Counted from the first letter of the stretch, positions 54,264 through 63,739 are shown. The stretch: 64,000 nt of DNA from Halanaerobacter jeridensis (GCF_016908315.1 NZ_JAFBDQ010000001.1:186001-250000); one strand, 5' to 3'. Numbers and translations are program-made. Notes: generated by a model from the sequence alone, not told the origin.

Positions 54264-56096
54264 ATGAATAATTCTTTCCTGAAGTTAGTGACTATCATTT
54301 TTTTAATAGTTTTTATTACTGTTTCACCAACTATAAGAGCTGAAAAAAATTTTTTTGCAAAAGAAATTGATGATGAAACTTATTTGATTGAGAATCCACA
54401 GCGATTTTTGCAATTAAAACAGCCGCGGGTAGCTTTAGCATTAGGAGGGGGTGGGGCTAGAGCTTTTGTTAATATTGGAGTGATTAAAGCCTTGAAGGAA
54501 GAAAATATCCCTGTTGATATGATTGTAGGGACGAGTATGGGTTCTATTATTGGTACAATGTATGGTAGTGGAATGTCAGTAGAAAAGATGGAAGAAGTAT
54601 TAAACCAAGTTCCTTTTAGTAATTTATTTGATCTAAGTTCTCAACTAAATAAGTCATTACTTAAGACAGAAAAAGTGAATAAGTTTATAGAAGATATTGC
54701 TCCGCATAAAAGTTTAGAAGAATTTCCAATTCCTACAGCCTTATTAAGTTTTGATCTCAATAGTGGCTATAAATATTTGAATACTGAGGGCCAAATTTCT
54801 CGTGTGTTACAGAGTTCTTATGCTATTCCGTTTTATTTTCCAGTTAAAAAGAATAGTGAAAGGTATTTAATGGACCCAGGAATTTTAGAGATGAGTCCTG
54901 CTAAAGCTGCTAAAGCATTAGGGGGAGACTTCATCATTACTACTACTGCTTTTGATGAATTGCCTTACCAGAAATATAATACTTCTCTTCGTTCAGCTAT
55001 TAGATTTTTAACTTTAGTGCAAAAGAGAAATTCCTTAGAAATAATCAATGAATATTCTGATGTAGTAATTAATAATCAGGTTGGGCATTTTTCTTTTATG
55101 GATTTTGATGCTGCTCAACAATTAATTGACCTTGGTTATCAACAGACCCAAAAGAAGATAGGGCTGATTAAAGAAAAATTAAAAAGCAGAAACATTAAAC
55201 TTAATCATCCTGATTTAAGTACTGAAATTGATTATTCTGATGCCTTAAATGATTTAAAATATAATCGACAACTACTGCCAGGGATGCGAATCAATCCGTT
55301 ACTTTATTATGGCCAAGATTACTCTATTTTTAATCCTGATTTATTGCGTAGCGCTTTAAATGAAGTACAATATGGATTTGAAATGGAAAGGGGGAAATTA
55401 GAAGTAATTTCTTTAGCCCAACGAAATTTAAAAAAGCAGTGGGAGGTTCAAACTCGCTGGAAAAAACTAAGTGAGGATTTTGATTTAATTGCTAAAACTA
55501 AGTTACAAGATACTGAAATTATTGATTGGAAATTAGGATTGAAATATTATGATGACAATTATACTTTGGAATTAGGGCGAGGTAGTTTAGATGATGAAGA
55601 ATGTATTTATTTAGATAATAGTTTTGCTTGGCAGTCTGATAGTCTAAGCTGGAAGAGTGAGAGTGATTTAGTGGCTCCTTCTTTTTCTGAATTAGAAGTA
55701 TTAACTTCACAGAAGTTAAAATTTCAGTTAAGCAGTATTTGGACAATAGTTCCTAAAATTGTTTATAATAGTTCTGATATAATAGTTTCACCAATAATTT
55801 ACCGGGGAAAAGAGCAAAATAATTCTGCTAATTTACAAGGGGCAATTGATTTTGCTTATACTCATCAATTTATGCCTTCTGTAGAATTAGCCCAAATATT
55901 TCAATTAGCAAATATAGGGTTATATTCTTTTGTTGATTATCAGTCTCAGGGCCAATCTAATTGGGCGAGCGGTTTAGGAATAAAAGCAGATTTTAATCTT
56001 TTAGGCTTGAAACCAATTGATTTAAGAGCTTATTCTGCTTATAGTTTAGAAAGTGATAAGATAAATCATGAGTTGAATATCACTTATAATTTTTAA
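54264..56096 (+). CDS. Patatin-like phospholipase with predicted C-terminal outer-membrane beta-barrel
   Basis: A 610-residue exported protein. It has a signal peptide (about 5-26, IIFLIVFITVSPTIRA), a patatin domain (about 55-270) with the oxyanion GGGGARAF (60s), nucleophile Ser91 in GTSMG, and catalytic Asp204 in LMDPG (usual DGG is DPG here). After a linker and possible POTRA-like region (about 300-350) is a region of alternating short strands (about 380-610). The last residue is phenylalanine in NITYNF, the usual end of outer-membrane barrels. This matches the PlpD-type patatin-barrel plan, a sign of an outer membrane. RBS AAGGAG is upstream. Confidence 0.78.
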   Translation: MNNSFLKLVTIIFLIVFITVSPTIRAEKNFFAKEIDDETYLIENPQRFLQLKQPRVALALGGGGARAFVNIGVIKALKEENIPVDMIVGTSMGSIIGTMYGSGMSVEKMEEVLNQVPFSNLFDLSSQLNKSLLKTEKVNKFIEDIAPHKSLEEFPIPTALLSFDLNSGYKYLNTEGQISRVLQSSYAIPFYFPVKKNSERYLMDPGILEMSPAKAAKALGGDFIITTTAFDELPYQKYNTSLRSAIRFLTLVQKRNSLEIINEYSDVVINNQVGHFSFMDFDAAQQLIDLGYQQTQKKIGLIKEKLKSRNIKLNHPDLSTEIDYSDALNDLKYNRQLLPGMRINPLLYYGQDYSIFNPDLLRSALNEVQYGFEMERGKLEVISLAQRNLKKQWEVQTRWKKLSEDFDLIAKTKLQDTEIIDWKLGLKYYDDNYTLELGRGSLDDEECIYLDNSFAWQSDSLSWKSESDLVAPSFSELEVLTSQKLKFQLSSIWTIVPKIVYNSSDIIVSPIIYRGKEQNNSANLQGAIDFAYTHQFMPSVELAQIFQLANIGLYSFVDYQSQGQSNWASGLGIKADFNLLGLKPIDLRAYSAYSLESDKINHELNITYNF

Positions 56097-56111
56097 AATG
56101 GGGTGATTAAA

Positions 56112-56909
56112 GTGAATAATGTATTAATCGTTGATCAATCTGAAATTTTAAGATTACAAGTCCGGAGTATTATTAGTTCCCCAAAAATTAATGTTTTAGA
56201 AACTGCTAAAGTAGAAGAAGTTAAAAATAATTCTTTTGCTGCTGATTATTCACTACATGATATTGATTTATTAATTTTTGACATTCAATTTGGTGAAAAG
56301 CAAGATTTTAGTTTATTAGATTATTTGCAGAAAACAAATTTAAAAGTGCCGGTATTAATTTTAAGTTCTAATGATAGAAGAGAAACAGTTCTCAAAGCTT
56401 ATCGCCTAGGAGCACAAGATTATTTGTTAAAACCATTTGAAGAACATGTTTTAAAGGCTAAAGTTAACTATTATTTAGATAATAAAGGTGATAAGTGGAA
56501 TGTTAATAGTGATAAAAATAGTATTGTTGACTATTTTGCTTTTGATTTGCTACAGGAATTGAGTCGGTCATTACGAGGTGATTCAATTTTTACTATTGTA
56601 AAATTTGAAGTAGCCCAAGATGAAAAAAATTCAATTACTAAAAACTTATTATTAAGTTTGATGCGTGGTATTGATAGGATTTATAAAATTTCCGAAACAG
56701 AACTATTATTGTTTCTGCCTTTAACTGATAAAAAAGGGTCGAAAGTGTTATTGCAAAGAATAAATGACTATTTAGCAGAGCATATCGAAAAAAAAGAAGT
56801 TAATTTAGATCGTTTACTATCTTTTCCAGAGGATATTACAGATGAAGTAGAGCAAAATAAGGTAGTAAGTTATCAACATCAAATAGTGAATGAATTGTTT
56901 AGAAATTAG
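56112..56909 (+). CDS. Response regulator with degenerate GGDEF domain
   Basis: A 265-residue protein. The receiver domain (about 1-115) has VLIVDQSEI, LLIFDIQFG (phospho-acceptor Asp) and LLKPFEE (conserved Lys). The C-terminal half has GGDEF-type predicted structure (about 135-240), but the motif position reads KISETELLLFLP instead of R-x-GGDEF, so it should not make c-di-GMP. It may act as a c-di-GMP- or partner-binding output. Start GTG 56112 has RBS GGGGTG (56100-56105). It lies 15 bp after the patatin-barrel gene, so the two may be one transcript. Stop is TAG. Confidence 0.75.
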   Translation: MNNVLIVDQSEILRLQVRSIISSPKINVLETAKVEEVKNNSFAADYSLHDIDLLIFDIQFGEKQDFSLLDYLQKTNLKVPVLILSSNDRRETVLKAYRLGAQDYLLKPFEEHVLKAKVNYYLDNKGDKWNVNSDKNSIVDYFAFDLLQELSRSLRGDSIFTIVKFEVAQDEKNSITKNLLLSLMRGIDRIYKISETELLLFLPLTDKKGSKVLLQRINDYLAEHIEKKEVNLDRLLSFPEDITDEVEQNKVVSYQHQIVNELFRN

Positions 56910-56988
56910 TTTTAATTAAATATTTTAATTGTAGTGTTAAAGTGAAATTAGCACTACAATTATTTTTTGAATTAAATTATGATTATCC

Positions 56989-57017
56989 TTGAGTTAGATT
57001 TAAATCTAAGTTATAAT
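56989..57017 (+). promoter_or_regulatory. Promoter for the glucan-use cluster
   Basis: TTGAGT (56989-56994), 17 bases, TATAAT (57012-57017). It is the strongest promoter in the right half of the window and is followed at once by an operator. Confidence 0.75.
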
Positions 57018-57025
57018 GGACTTAA

Positions 57026-57039
57026 CGAAAGCGATTTCG
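57026..57039 (+). promoter_or_regulatory. Likely LacI-family operator
   Basis: CGAAAGCGATTTCG is a CG-centred 14-bp palindrome with one mismatched pair. It lies about 9 bp after the -10 (57012-57017), at the transcription start. Such CG-centred palindromes are typical operators of LacI-family regulators, and a LacI gene lies at 61318 in the same cluster. The CcpA cre consensus is similar, so it could be a cre. Specific binding is inferred. Confidence 0.65.
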
Positions 57040-57058
57040 AAAAAGGGAGGTAACAATT

Positions 57059-58981
57059 TTGAAATTTGATTGGAAAGATAGTATCTATTCAGATGGTTCT
57101 AAACATTATGTTACAAATCCTACTCCTGAACTGGGAGAAAAAGTTACAATCAGATTAAGAATTTTAAAGAATGCACCAGTAGAAGATGTGATTTTAAGAG
57201 GGAAAATTAATGGTCAAGCTCACTTTTTTGCTATGACTGAAGAGAAAAAAACTGAGCAATTTGTATATTATAAATATCAATTAGAAATTAATCAGCCTTT
57301 GTTCCATTATCATTTTATAATTACTACAGATGATGAAACATATTATTATAATCAGTTTGAAATTAGTAATTATCCACCAGTTGAAGATTATGATTTCAGA
57401 ATTGTAGCTGATTATCAACCTCCAGAATGGGTTAAGAGTACAGTTTTCTATCAAATATTTCCTGATAGATTTTACAATGCTAATCCAGATAATGATGTGC
57501 AAGATAATCAATATACTTTTAATGGCTATTCTACTATTGCAAAGGATTGGAATGAAGAGCCAGGAGAATATGAAGAAGCGCACTGTTTAGATTTTTTTGG
57601 TGGCGATTTAGAAGGTATCAAAGAAAAAATACCTTATTTAAAAGAATTAGGTGTTAATGCTCTTTATCTAAATCCAATTTTTACTGCTGCTACTCATCAT
57701 AAGTATGATTGTTTAGATTATTTTGCAGTTGACCCGCATTTTGGAGGAGATGGAGCATTAATTGATTTAAATCAAGAGTTACATAGTAATAATATGAAAG
57801 TAATGCTTGATGTTTCAGTCAATCATACAGGAATAGCTCATAAGTGGTTTAACAAAGAAGCTAATTTCTTTGCAGAAGATGTAGGGGCTTATAATAATCC
57901 CGAAGCTAAAGAAAGAGAATATTATTATTTTGATGAAGAGGGAAATTATCATGGTTGGGAAGGTGTAGAAACACTACCAACTTTAAATTATGAATCGGAA
58001 GCTTTGCGTGATGCTATTTATCGCGATGATGATTCAGTTTTGAAATATTGGTTACAAGACCCTTTTAATATTGATGCTTGGCGTCTTGATGTTGCAGATG
58101 TAATGGCTAGAATGGATGATAAACAAATGCATCATCAAGTGTGGCCTGAAATTCGAGAGAATATTCGTGAGGAAAATTCAGAAGCTTATATTTTAGGAGA
58201 ACATTGGCGTGATGATCAAGAGTTTCTTCGTGGTGATGAATGGGATTCATCAATGAATTATTTTGGGTTTGGACGTCCGGTCCGTCAGTTTGTAGGGGAA
58301 ATAGATCATATGTTAGAACGTCGTTTAGAGCAATTTGACTTTTCATCTCAGAAAAGAAAAGCTAGTGAATTAGCGGAGCAGTTTAAACAAAAAATCGCTA
58401 GATTGCCGCATCAGATTGCTTATGTACAATTTAATTTGCTTGATAGTCATGATATTAGTCGCCTGCATAATAATCCCCAGGTATCTTGGCAAGATTATCG
58501 AGGGGCAGTAATTATGATGTTTACGTTCCCGGGAACACCTAATATTTATTATGGGGATGAAGTAGAAATAGAAGGACATAGAGAAAGTGTTGAAGGTTGT
58601 CGCTACCCTATGGAATGGGAGCAGGAAGAACAGAACCAAGATTATTATCAGTTATATAAAAAATTGTCTCATTTAAAACAGGAAAAAGAAAGTTTGCAAA
58701 CAGGTGGATTTAAAATTTTATATGATAATGATTATGTAATTGCTTATGCTAGATTTACTGCTGATGAAATTTATTTGACTGTAGTTTCGCAAGAAAAAAG
58801 TAGGAGTCAAGTTGCTATTCCTATTGGAACTTTAGGAGTTTTTGAAGAAGCTGAAGTAAGTGAGGTTTTTGGTCAGCAGCCGCCATTAGAAATTGAAGCT
58901 GGAATTATGAATTTAGAATTAGAAGCAAAAGATGCATTTCTATTTAAAATAATTAATAAAACAAAAGAAGTTGGAGGCTAA
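57059..58981 (+). CDS. GH13_20-type neopullulanase/cyclomaltodextrinase, cytosolic
   Basis: A 640-residue alpha-amylase-family enzyme. It has an N-terminal beta-domain (about 1-125, CBM34-like) and the GH13 barrel with VFYQIFPDRFYN, DVSVNHTG, WRLDVADVM (nucleophile Asp about 345), ILGEHWRD (Glu) and NLLDSHD. The C-terminal beta-domain follows. No signal peptide, so it is probably a cytosolic maltodextrin/cyclodextrin hydrolase. It starts at TTG 57059 with RBS GGGAGG 8 bases before. It is first in the MFS, DUF362, LacI, GH4 run and under the promoter and operator just upstream. Confidence 0.86.
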   Translation: MKFDWKDSIYSDGSKHYVTNPTPELGEKVTIRLRILKNAPVEDVILRGKINGQAHFFAMTEEKKTEQFVYYKYQLEINQPLFHYHFIITTDDETYYYNQFEISNYPPVEDYDFRIVADYQPPEWVKSTVFYQIFPDRFYNANPDNDVQDNQYTFNGYSTIAKDWNEEPGEYEEAHCLDFFGGDLEGIKEKIPYLKELGVNALYLNPIFTAATHHKYDCLDYFAVDPHFGGDGALIDLNQELHSNNMKVMLDVSVNHTGIAHKWFNKEANFFAEDVGAYNNPEAKEREYYYFDEEGNYHGWEGVETLPTLNYESEALRDAIYRDDDSVLKYWLQDPFNIDAWRLDVADVMARMDDKQMHHQVWPEIRENIREENSEAYILGEHWRDDQEFLRGDEWDSSMNYFGFGRPVRQFVGEIDHMLERRLEQFDFSSQKRKASELAEQFKQKIARLPHQIAYVQFNLLDSHDISRLHNNPQVSWQDYRGAVIMMFTFPGTPNIYYGDEVEIEGHRESVEGCRYPMEWEQEEQNQDYYQLYKKLSHLKQEKESLQTGGFKILYDNDYVIAYARFTADEIYLTVVSQEKSRSQVAIPIGTLGVFEEAEVSEVFGQQPPLEIEAGIMNLELEAKDAFLFKIINKTKEVGG

Positions 58982-58986
58982 TTAAA

Positions 58987-60123
58987 TTGTACTTTAAAAC
59001 ATTTAATTTTATATTTTATATGGGGATGTCAGTATTAACTTTCTTTAATTTATATTTTAAAAGTGTAGGTTTAACTTCTTCCCAGATTGGAACTATTAAT
59101 TCTATAGCCAAAGCAGTTGCTTTGTTGTGTTTACCATTATGGGGGATTTTATCAGATTATTATAAGGCTAATAAGAAATTATTAATGATTACAGTATTTG
59201 GAGCTTTAGTTAGTAGTTTAATGTTTTTAGCCGGGCAAAGTTTTTGGTTTATAACATTAATTATGACATTGTTTTTAACATTTTTATTAGCAGCAGTACC
59301 TTTAGCAGATGCACAACTATTAGGGTATTTAGGAGAAGATAGTAAGCAGTATGGTAAATATAGAATTTGGGGTTCAATTGGCTATACTGCAGTAGTAGCA
59401 GGAGTAGGATATTTTATTGAAAAGACTGCTCCAGGAAATATTTTTTATCTGAGTGGAATAGTTTATATAGTTACTTTATTAATTATCCCTAAGTTACCAG
59501 AACAGGATGTGAGTATAGAAGTGGGGAGTTTGAAAAAATTTAAAAGTTTACTACATAAGAAGAACTTACTTACTTTTATTCTTTTTACCTTTTTTATTAT
59601 TTTAACTTTGAAAACTAATAATATTTATTTTCCTATTTATGTGATTGATCATGGTGGGAAAGAGTTTTTAGTGGGAATAGCTTTGACGATTGCTGCAACT
59701 AGTGAAATGGCTGTTTTTTATTTTTCAGAAGAAATCATGGAACATTTCAGGCTGAAATATATTTTTTTGGTGTCATCTTTGGCTTTTGCTTTACGCTGGT
59801 TTTTATTAGCTCAATTTCCTATTCCAGCAGTTTTCTTAGCTTCGCAATTATTGCATAGTCTGACCTTTGGATTATTTCATGTGACTGCAGTTAATTATAT
59901 TAATGAAATTTGTGGTGATAGATTTAAGGCTACTGGGCAAAATCTTTATGCTACTGCTAAAGGAATTAGCAGTATTGTAGGAAGCTTTATTGGCGGGATT
60001 ATTTATCAAGAATTAGGTGGTAGTACACTCTATTTATATTTTAGTTTAATTGCTTTAGGAGCTGGAACAATTTATTTTATAGCGATAAGGAAAAATGATA
60101 ATATAAGTTATGTAGGAAGTTAA
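58987..60123 (+). CDS. MFS transporter (LacY/MFS_1-like), likely oligosaccharide
   Basis: A 378-residue permease with about twelve hydrophobic helices. It has LTSSQIGTINSIAKAVALLCLPLWG and GILSDYYKANKK (loop 2-3), and GKYRIWGSIGYT typical of the LacY-like/nucleoside symporter MFS subgroup. It starts at TTG 58987 with GGAGG 8 bases before, five bases after the GH13 stop. By context it may import maltodextrin or cyclodextrin, but only context supports this. Confidence 0.7.
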   Translation: MYFKTFNFIFYMGMSVLTFFNLYFKSVGLTSSQIGTINSIAKAVALLCLPLWGILSDYYKANKKLLMITVFGALVSSLMFLAGQSFWFITLIMTLFLTFLLAAVPLADAQLLGYLGEDSKQYGKYRIWGSIGYTAVVAGVGYFIEKTAPGNIFYLSGIVYIVTLLIIPKLPEQDVSIEVGSLKKFKSLLHKKNLLTFILFTFFIILTLKTNNIYFPIYVIDHGGKEFLVGIALTIAATSEMAVFYFSEEIMEHFRLKYIFLVSSLAFALRWFLLAQFPIPAVFLASQLLHSLTFGLFHVTAVNYINEICGDRFKATGQNLYATAKGISSIVGSFIGGIIYQELGGSTLYLYFSLIALGAGTIYFIAIRKNDNISYVGS

Positions 60124-60150
60124 TAAAATATCACAATAGGGGGAATTATA

Positions 60151-61257
60151 ATGGCAAGTAAAGTTTATTTTGCTGATGTTAGGGCTCGTAGTAATGAAGA
60201 AAGTAAAGCGGAAAAAGTGAAAAGATTATTTGATAAAGCAGGTTTTGAAGAGTTAATTAATGAAAATGATTTAACGGCTATTAAAGTACATTTTGGTGAA
60301 GCTGGTAATGATTCGCATATTAGTCCTGTGTTTGTGCGTCAAATAGTTGATAAGCTCAAAGAAAATTCTGCTAAGCCTTTTGTTGGTGATACAAATACTT
60401 TATATTCTGGGGCTAGACATAATTCTGTAGATCATCTGAATGTAGCTAATCAACATGGTTTTACTTATGCAGTTTTAAATGCACCAGTGATTATCACTGA
60501 TGGTTTAATGAGCCAAGATATTGTAGATGTAGAAATCAATCAAAAACAATTTGATGAAGTTAAGATAGCTTCTGATTTTGTTTCTGCTGATGCAATGATT
60601 GCTATGTCTCATTTTAAGGCTCATGAGTTAGCTGGTTTTGGTGGGGCAATTAAGAATTTGGCTATGGGTTGTGCTCCGGCAGCAGGTAAAAAAGAACAGC
60701 ATAATGTGCAGTTCTTTGCAGATGATGAGAAATGTGTGGCTTGTGGAAAATGTGCTGAAGTCTGTCCTGAAGATGCAATTACAATCAATGAAACAGCAGA
60801 GATTGATGAAGAAAAGTGTATTGGCTGTGGAGAATGTATGACTGTTTGTCCTACTGATGCTATTGCAACTGATTGGAGCTCAGAAATTGAGCCATTTATG
60901 GAGCGAATGACTGAGTATGCTTTTGGAGCTATAAAGAATAAAAAGGAAAAAGTAGGCTATATTAATTTTGTTTTAAATATTACTCCTGATTGTGATTGTG
61001 TACCTTGGAGTGATGCGCCAATAGTTCGTGATATTGGTATTTTAGCTTCTACTGATCCAGTAGCTATTGATAAGGCAAGTTATGATTTGGTTAATCAACA
61101 ACAGGGATTTGAAAATTCCTTATTAGAATCTAATTTTGCAGCAGGGGAAGATAAATTTAAAGGCTTGAGAGAACATACTGAAGGTTATATTCAAATTAAG
61201 TATGGAGCAGAGATAGGTTTAGGAAATGATGAATATGAATTAATAAAAATTTGCTAA
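60151..61257 (+). CDS. DUF362 protein with two [4Fe-4S] ferredoxin motifs
   Basis: A 368-residue protein. The N-terminal DUF362 domain (about 1-180, KVHFGEAGNDSHISPVFVRQI and MSHFKAHELAGFGGAIKNLAMG) is interrupted by a ferredoxin insert (about 188-245) with CVACGKCAEVCPEDAI and CIGCGECMTVCPTDAI, and ends with a DUF362 C-terminal part with ITPDCDCVPWSD. It may bind two [4Fe-4S] clusters. The role is not known for the family. Its place within a glucan-use cluster is unusual. RBS GGGGG precedes ATG. Confidence 0.8.
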   Translation: MASKVYFADVRARSNEESKAEKVKRLFDKAGFEELINENDLTAIKVHFGEAGNDSHISPVFVRQIVDKLKENSAKPFVGDTNTLYSGARHNSVDHLNVANQHGFTYAVLNAPVIITDGLMSQDIVDVEINQKQFDEVKIASDFVSADAMIAMSHFKAHELAGFGGAIKNLAMGCAPAAGKKEQHNVQFFADDEKCVACGKCAEVCPEDAITINETAEIDEEKCIGCGECMTVCPTDAIATDWSSEIEPFMERMTEYAFGAIKNKKEKVGYINFVLNITPDCDCVPWSDAPIVRDIGILASTDPVAIDKASYDLVNQQQGFENSLLESNFAAGEDKFKGLREHTEGYIQIKYGAEIGLGNDEYELIKIC

Positions 61258-61317
61258 TCTTTTAATCTATACTTATAATTAAGTTGAAATGTATTTTAGT
61301 AGCTATGAGGTGAGAAG

Positions 61318-62328
61318 ATGGGAGTTAAATTAAAAGATATTGCAGAAAAGTTAGGCGTATCATCAGGAACTGTATCTAAGGCATTAAATGATAAAGAAGG
61401 TGTGGGGCATGATTTACGAAAAAAAATAAAGAAGGCAGCAAAAGAAATGGGATATAGACCAAATCCTATTGCCCAGCGATTATCAACTAATAGAAGTAAT
61501 ACTATTGGGGTTTTTATGCTTAATCGCGATCATATTAGATTAAAAGAGAGTTTTGGGATAGAAATTGTGGATGGGATTACTGAACAAGCTAATCAAGCTC
61601 AGTATGATATTTTATTATTTACAATTACTAAAGACACTTACAGTCAACGCTCGTATCTTGAATTATGCCGTGAAAGAAAAGTAGAAGGCGCTATATTTAT
61701 TAGTTTATGTCTTGATGATCCACATATTGAAGAAATAAAAGAAGCAGAAATGCCTGTAGCAGTAATTGATATAAAGTTAGAAGGGAAAAATTTAGGTTAT
61801 ATTACTTCAAATAATTACTCAGGTATAGAACAAGCTTTGGATTATTTATTTGAGATGGGTCATCGTAAGATTGGTTTTATAGGTTCGTGTGAAGGGGCAG
61901 AAGTCTCCCAAATTAGATTGCAAGCTTATCAAGATTATATGCAGCAAGCTGGATTTTATGATGAAGATTATATTTGGCGCGGAGATTTTAGTAAAGAAAG
62001 TGGCCAGCAAGTAGCGGAAGAAATATTGTCTACTCCTGATAAACCCACAGCTTTGATTGCAGTTAGTGATTTAATGGCTTTAGAAATTATGAAGACACTA
62101 AAAAAGGCTGGGGTAGCAATTCCTGAAGATATATCAATTATTGGTTTTGATGATATTCCTGCTGCTCGTTATTCTGATCCGGCATTAACTACAGTAGCTC
62201 AAAATGGAATAGGCTTAGGTAAGGAAGCAACTAAGTTTATTTTAGATAGTTTAGAGGGTAAAAAAACATCAGACGCCAAATTATTAGCGACAGAATTAGT
62301 ACTTAGAGAATCAGTTGCCGAAAGATAA
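61318..62328 (+). CDS. LacI-family transcriptional regulator
   Basis: A 336-residue repressor. The N-terminal HTH (about 3-25, KLKDIAEKLGVSSGTVSKALN) and hinge helix (PNPIAQRLSTNRSNTIGV) lead to a periplasmic-binding-like effector domain (about 60-330) with MGHRKIGFIG, PTALIAVSDLMA and DISIIGFDDIPAARYSDPALTT. It is probably a regulator of the adjacent GH13-MFS-GH4 genes, acting at the operator at 57026-57039 (inference). RBS GAGGTGAG is upstream. Confidence 0.9.
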   Translation: MGVKLKDIAEKLGVSSGTVSKALNDKEGVGHDLRKKIKKAAKEMGYRPNPIAQRLSTNRSNTIGVFMLNRDHIRLKESFGIEIVDGITEQANQAQYDILLFTITKDTYSQRSYLELCRERKVEGAIFISLCLDDPHIEEIKEAEMPVAVIDIKLEGKNLGYITSNNYSGIEQALDYLFEMGHRKIGFIGSCEGAEVSQIRLQAYQDYMQQAGFYDEDYIWRGDFSKESGQQVAEEILSTPDKPTALIAVSDLMALEIMKTLKKAGVAIPEDISIIGFDDIPAARYSDPALTTVAQNGIGLGKEATKFILDSLEGKKTSDAKLLATELVLRESVAER

Positions 62329-62364
62329 ATTTAATTGTTGTAATTAAATTAGGGGGTAAATATA

Positions 62365-63594
62365 ATGGGAGCTAAATTAAGTGTAATTGGCGGGAGTGGA
62401 TTATATACACCGCTGTTATTTGATGCTGTAATTAATAATCAAACAGAAATTGAGTTTGATGAGATCTGTTTGAATGGTAGAACTGAATCAAAATTGAAAT
62501 TGATCGCAGAAGTATGTCAAAATCTAGTCCAAAATTCTGATTTGAATTTTAAAGTTACTTATACTACTGATCGTCAAGAGGCTTTAACAGGTTCAGATTT
62601 TGTATTAACTCAGATTAGAGTGGGAGGTATGAAAGCGAGAGCACATGATGAAAAATTCCCACTAAAATATGATATTATCGGTGAAGAAACAGTTGGCCCA
62701 GGTGGTTTTGCTAATGCTTTACGTACTGTACCCGTAATGTTAGATATTGCCCAAGAAATTGAGGAGTATGCTCCAGATAGCTTAGTAATTAATTTAACTA
62801 ATCCAGCTAGTATAGTACAGCAGGCTATTCAAGCTAAAACTGAACTTGATATTATTAGTGTTTGTGATTTACCAGTAGGAGTTATAAATAAGATAGCAAA
62901 TTTATTAGATATAGATAGTTCTGCTTTAGAAGTTGATTATGCTGGTTTAAATCATTTAGGCTGGTACACTGGATTTTATTATCAAGGACAAGATAAATTA
63001 GAAGAAATATTAGCTGAAGTTGAAAAATTAGAATTAGGAGTTAATGGTGATTTGATTAGAACTTTAGGAGCGGTACCAGTTCCATATATGAAATATTATC
63101 ATCATCATCAACAGCAAGTTGCAGCAGCTAAAGAAAAGGATGAATTAAGAGCCAAAGAATTATTGTCTACAGGTGAAAAGATAAAAGAAGAATTAGCTGC
63201 AAATCCTAATCAAATTCCTGAGACTATCTATCAACGAGGAGCTATTTGGTATTCGGATGTGATTGTACCTTTAATATCTGCTTTGCAAAATGACCAACCT
63301 CAGAAGTTTATTTTAAATGTAGCTAATAAGGGATTAATTCCTGAGTTAAACGATGAGGTAATTGTTGAGGTGCCGGCTGTAGTTAATTCAAGTCGAATTA
63401 AACCGTTAGAAGCTCCAGCAATACCTGAGCAAGTAAAAGGAATAATTGCTCAAGAAGCTAATTTTCGTAATTTAGCTACTAAAGCTGCTATAAGTGGTGC
63501 TGATAAAGATATTTTAAGAGCTTTATTAGCTAATCCTCAAGTCCCTTCTTATGAAATTGCTAAGAAGTTATTAGGTGAGGTAAAAGAAAAATAA
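62365..63594 (+). CDS. Glycoside hydrolase family 4 enzyme (6-phospho-glycosidase type)
   Basis: A 409-residue NAD+-dependent GH4 hydrolase. The N-terminal Rossmann signature is KLSVIGGSGLYTPLLF, with VLTQIRVGGMKAR, DEKFPLKYDIIGEETVGPGG, LTNPASIVQQAI, CDLPVGV and GLNHLGWYTG (metal and substrate site). GH4 enzymes use NAD+ and a divalent metal and mostly act on 6-phospho-glucosides. The substrate (alpha- or beta-) is not decided by sequence. A PTS partner is not visible. RBS AGGGGG precedes ATG. It closes the cluster. Confidence 0.85.
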   Translation: MGAKLSVIGGSGLYTPLLFDAVINNQTEIEFDEICLNGRTESKLKLIAEVCQNLVQNSDLNFKVTYTTDRQEALTGSDFVLTQIRVGGMKARAHDEKFPLKYDIIGEETVGPGGFANALRTVPVMLDIAQEIEEYAPDSLVINLTNPASIVQQAIQAKTELDIISVCDLPVGVINKIANLLDIDSSALEVDYAGLNHLGWYTGFYYQGQDKLEEILAEVEKLELGVNGDLIRTLGAVPVPYMKYYHHHQQQVAAAKEKDELRAKELLSTGEKIKEELAANPNQIPETIYQRGAIWYSDVIVPLISALQNDQPQKFILNVANKGLIPELNDEVIVEVPAVVNSSRIKPLEAPAIPEQVKGIIAQEANFRNLATKAAISGADKDILRALLANPQVPSYEIAKKLLGEVKEK

Positions 63595-63648
63595 AGTTAA
63601 AATAAATGATAGAAAAATTTAATATATAGATTTTGCTCAAATAAAGAC

Positions 63649-63678
63649 CTTAGCTTTTAAGCTAGGGTTTTTATTTTG
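63649..63678 (+). terminator. Terminator after GH4 gene
   Basis: CCTTAGCTT pairs with AAGCTAGGG (one G-T) around TT, followed by TTTTTATTTTG. Confidence 0.7.
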
Positions 63679-63739
63679 TTTTATTTTTGTTAAAATTAAT
63701 GCTAGATAAAGTCAAAATTGAGAGTTGGAGGTCATAAAA

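Noticed and set aside
58107-58346. Minus-strand frame inside the GH13 gene
   Set aside because: It lies wholly within a well-supported plus-strand enzyme and has no RBS or family motif.
60638-60841. Overlapping plus-strand frame inside the DUF362 gene
   Set aside because: It is an alternate frame within the ferredoxin insert, without RBS or homology signs.
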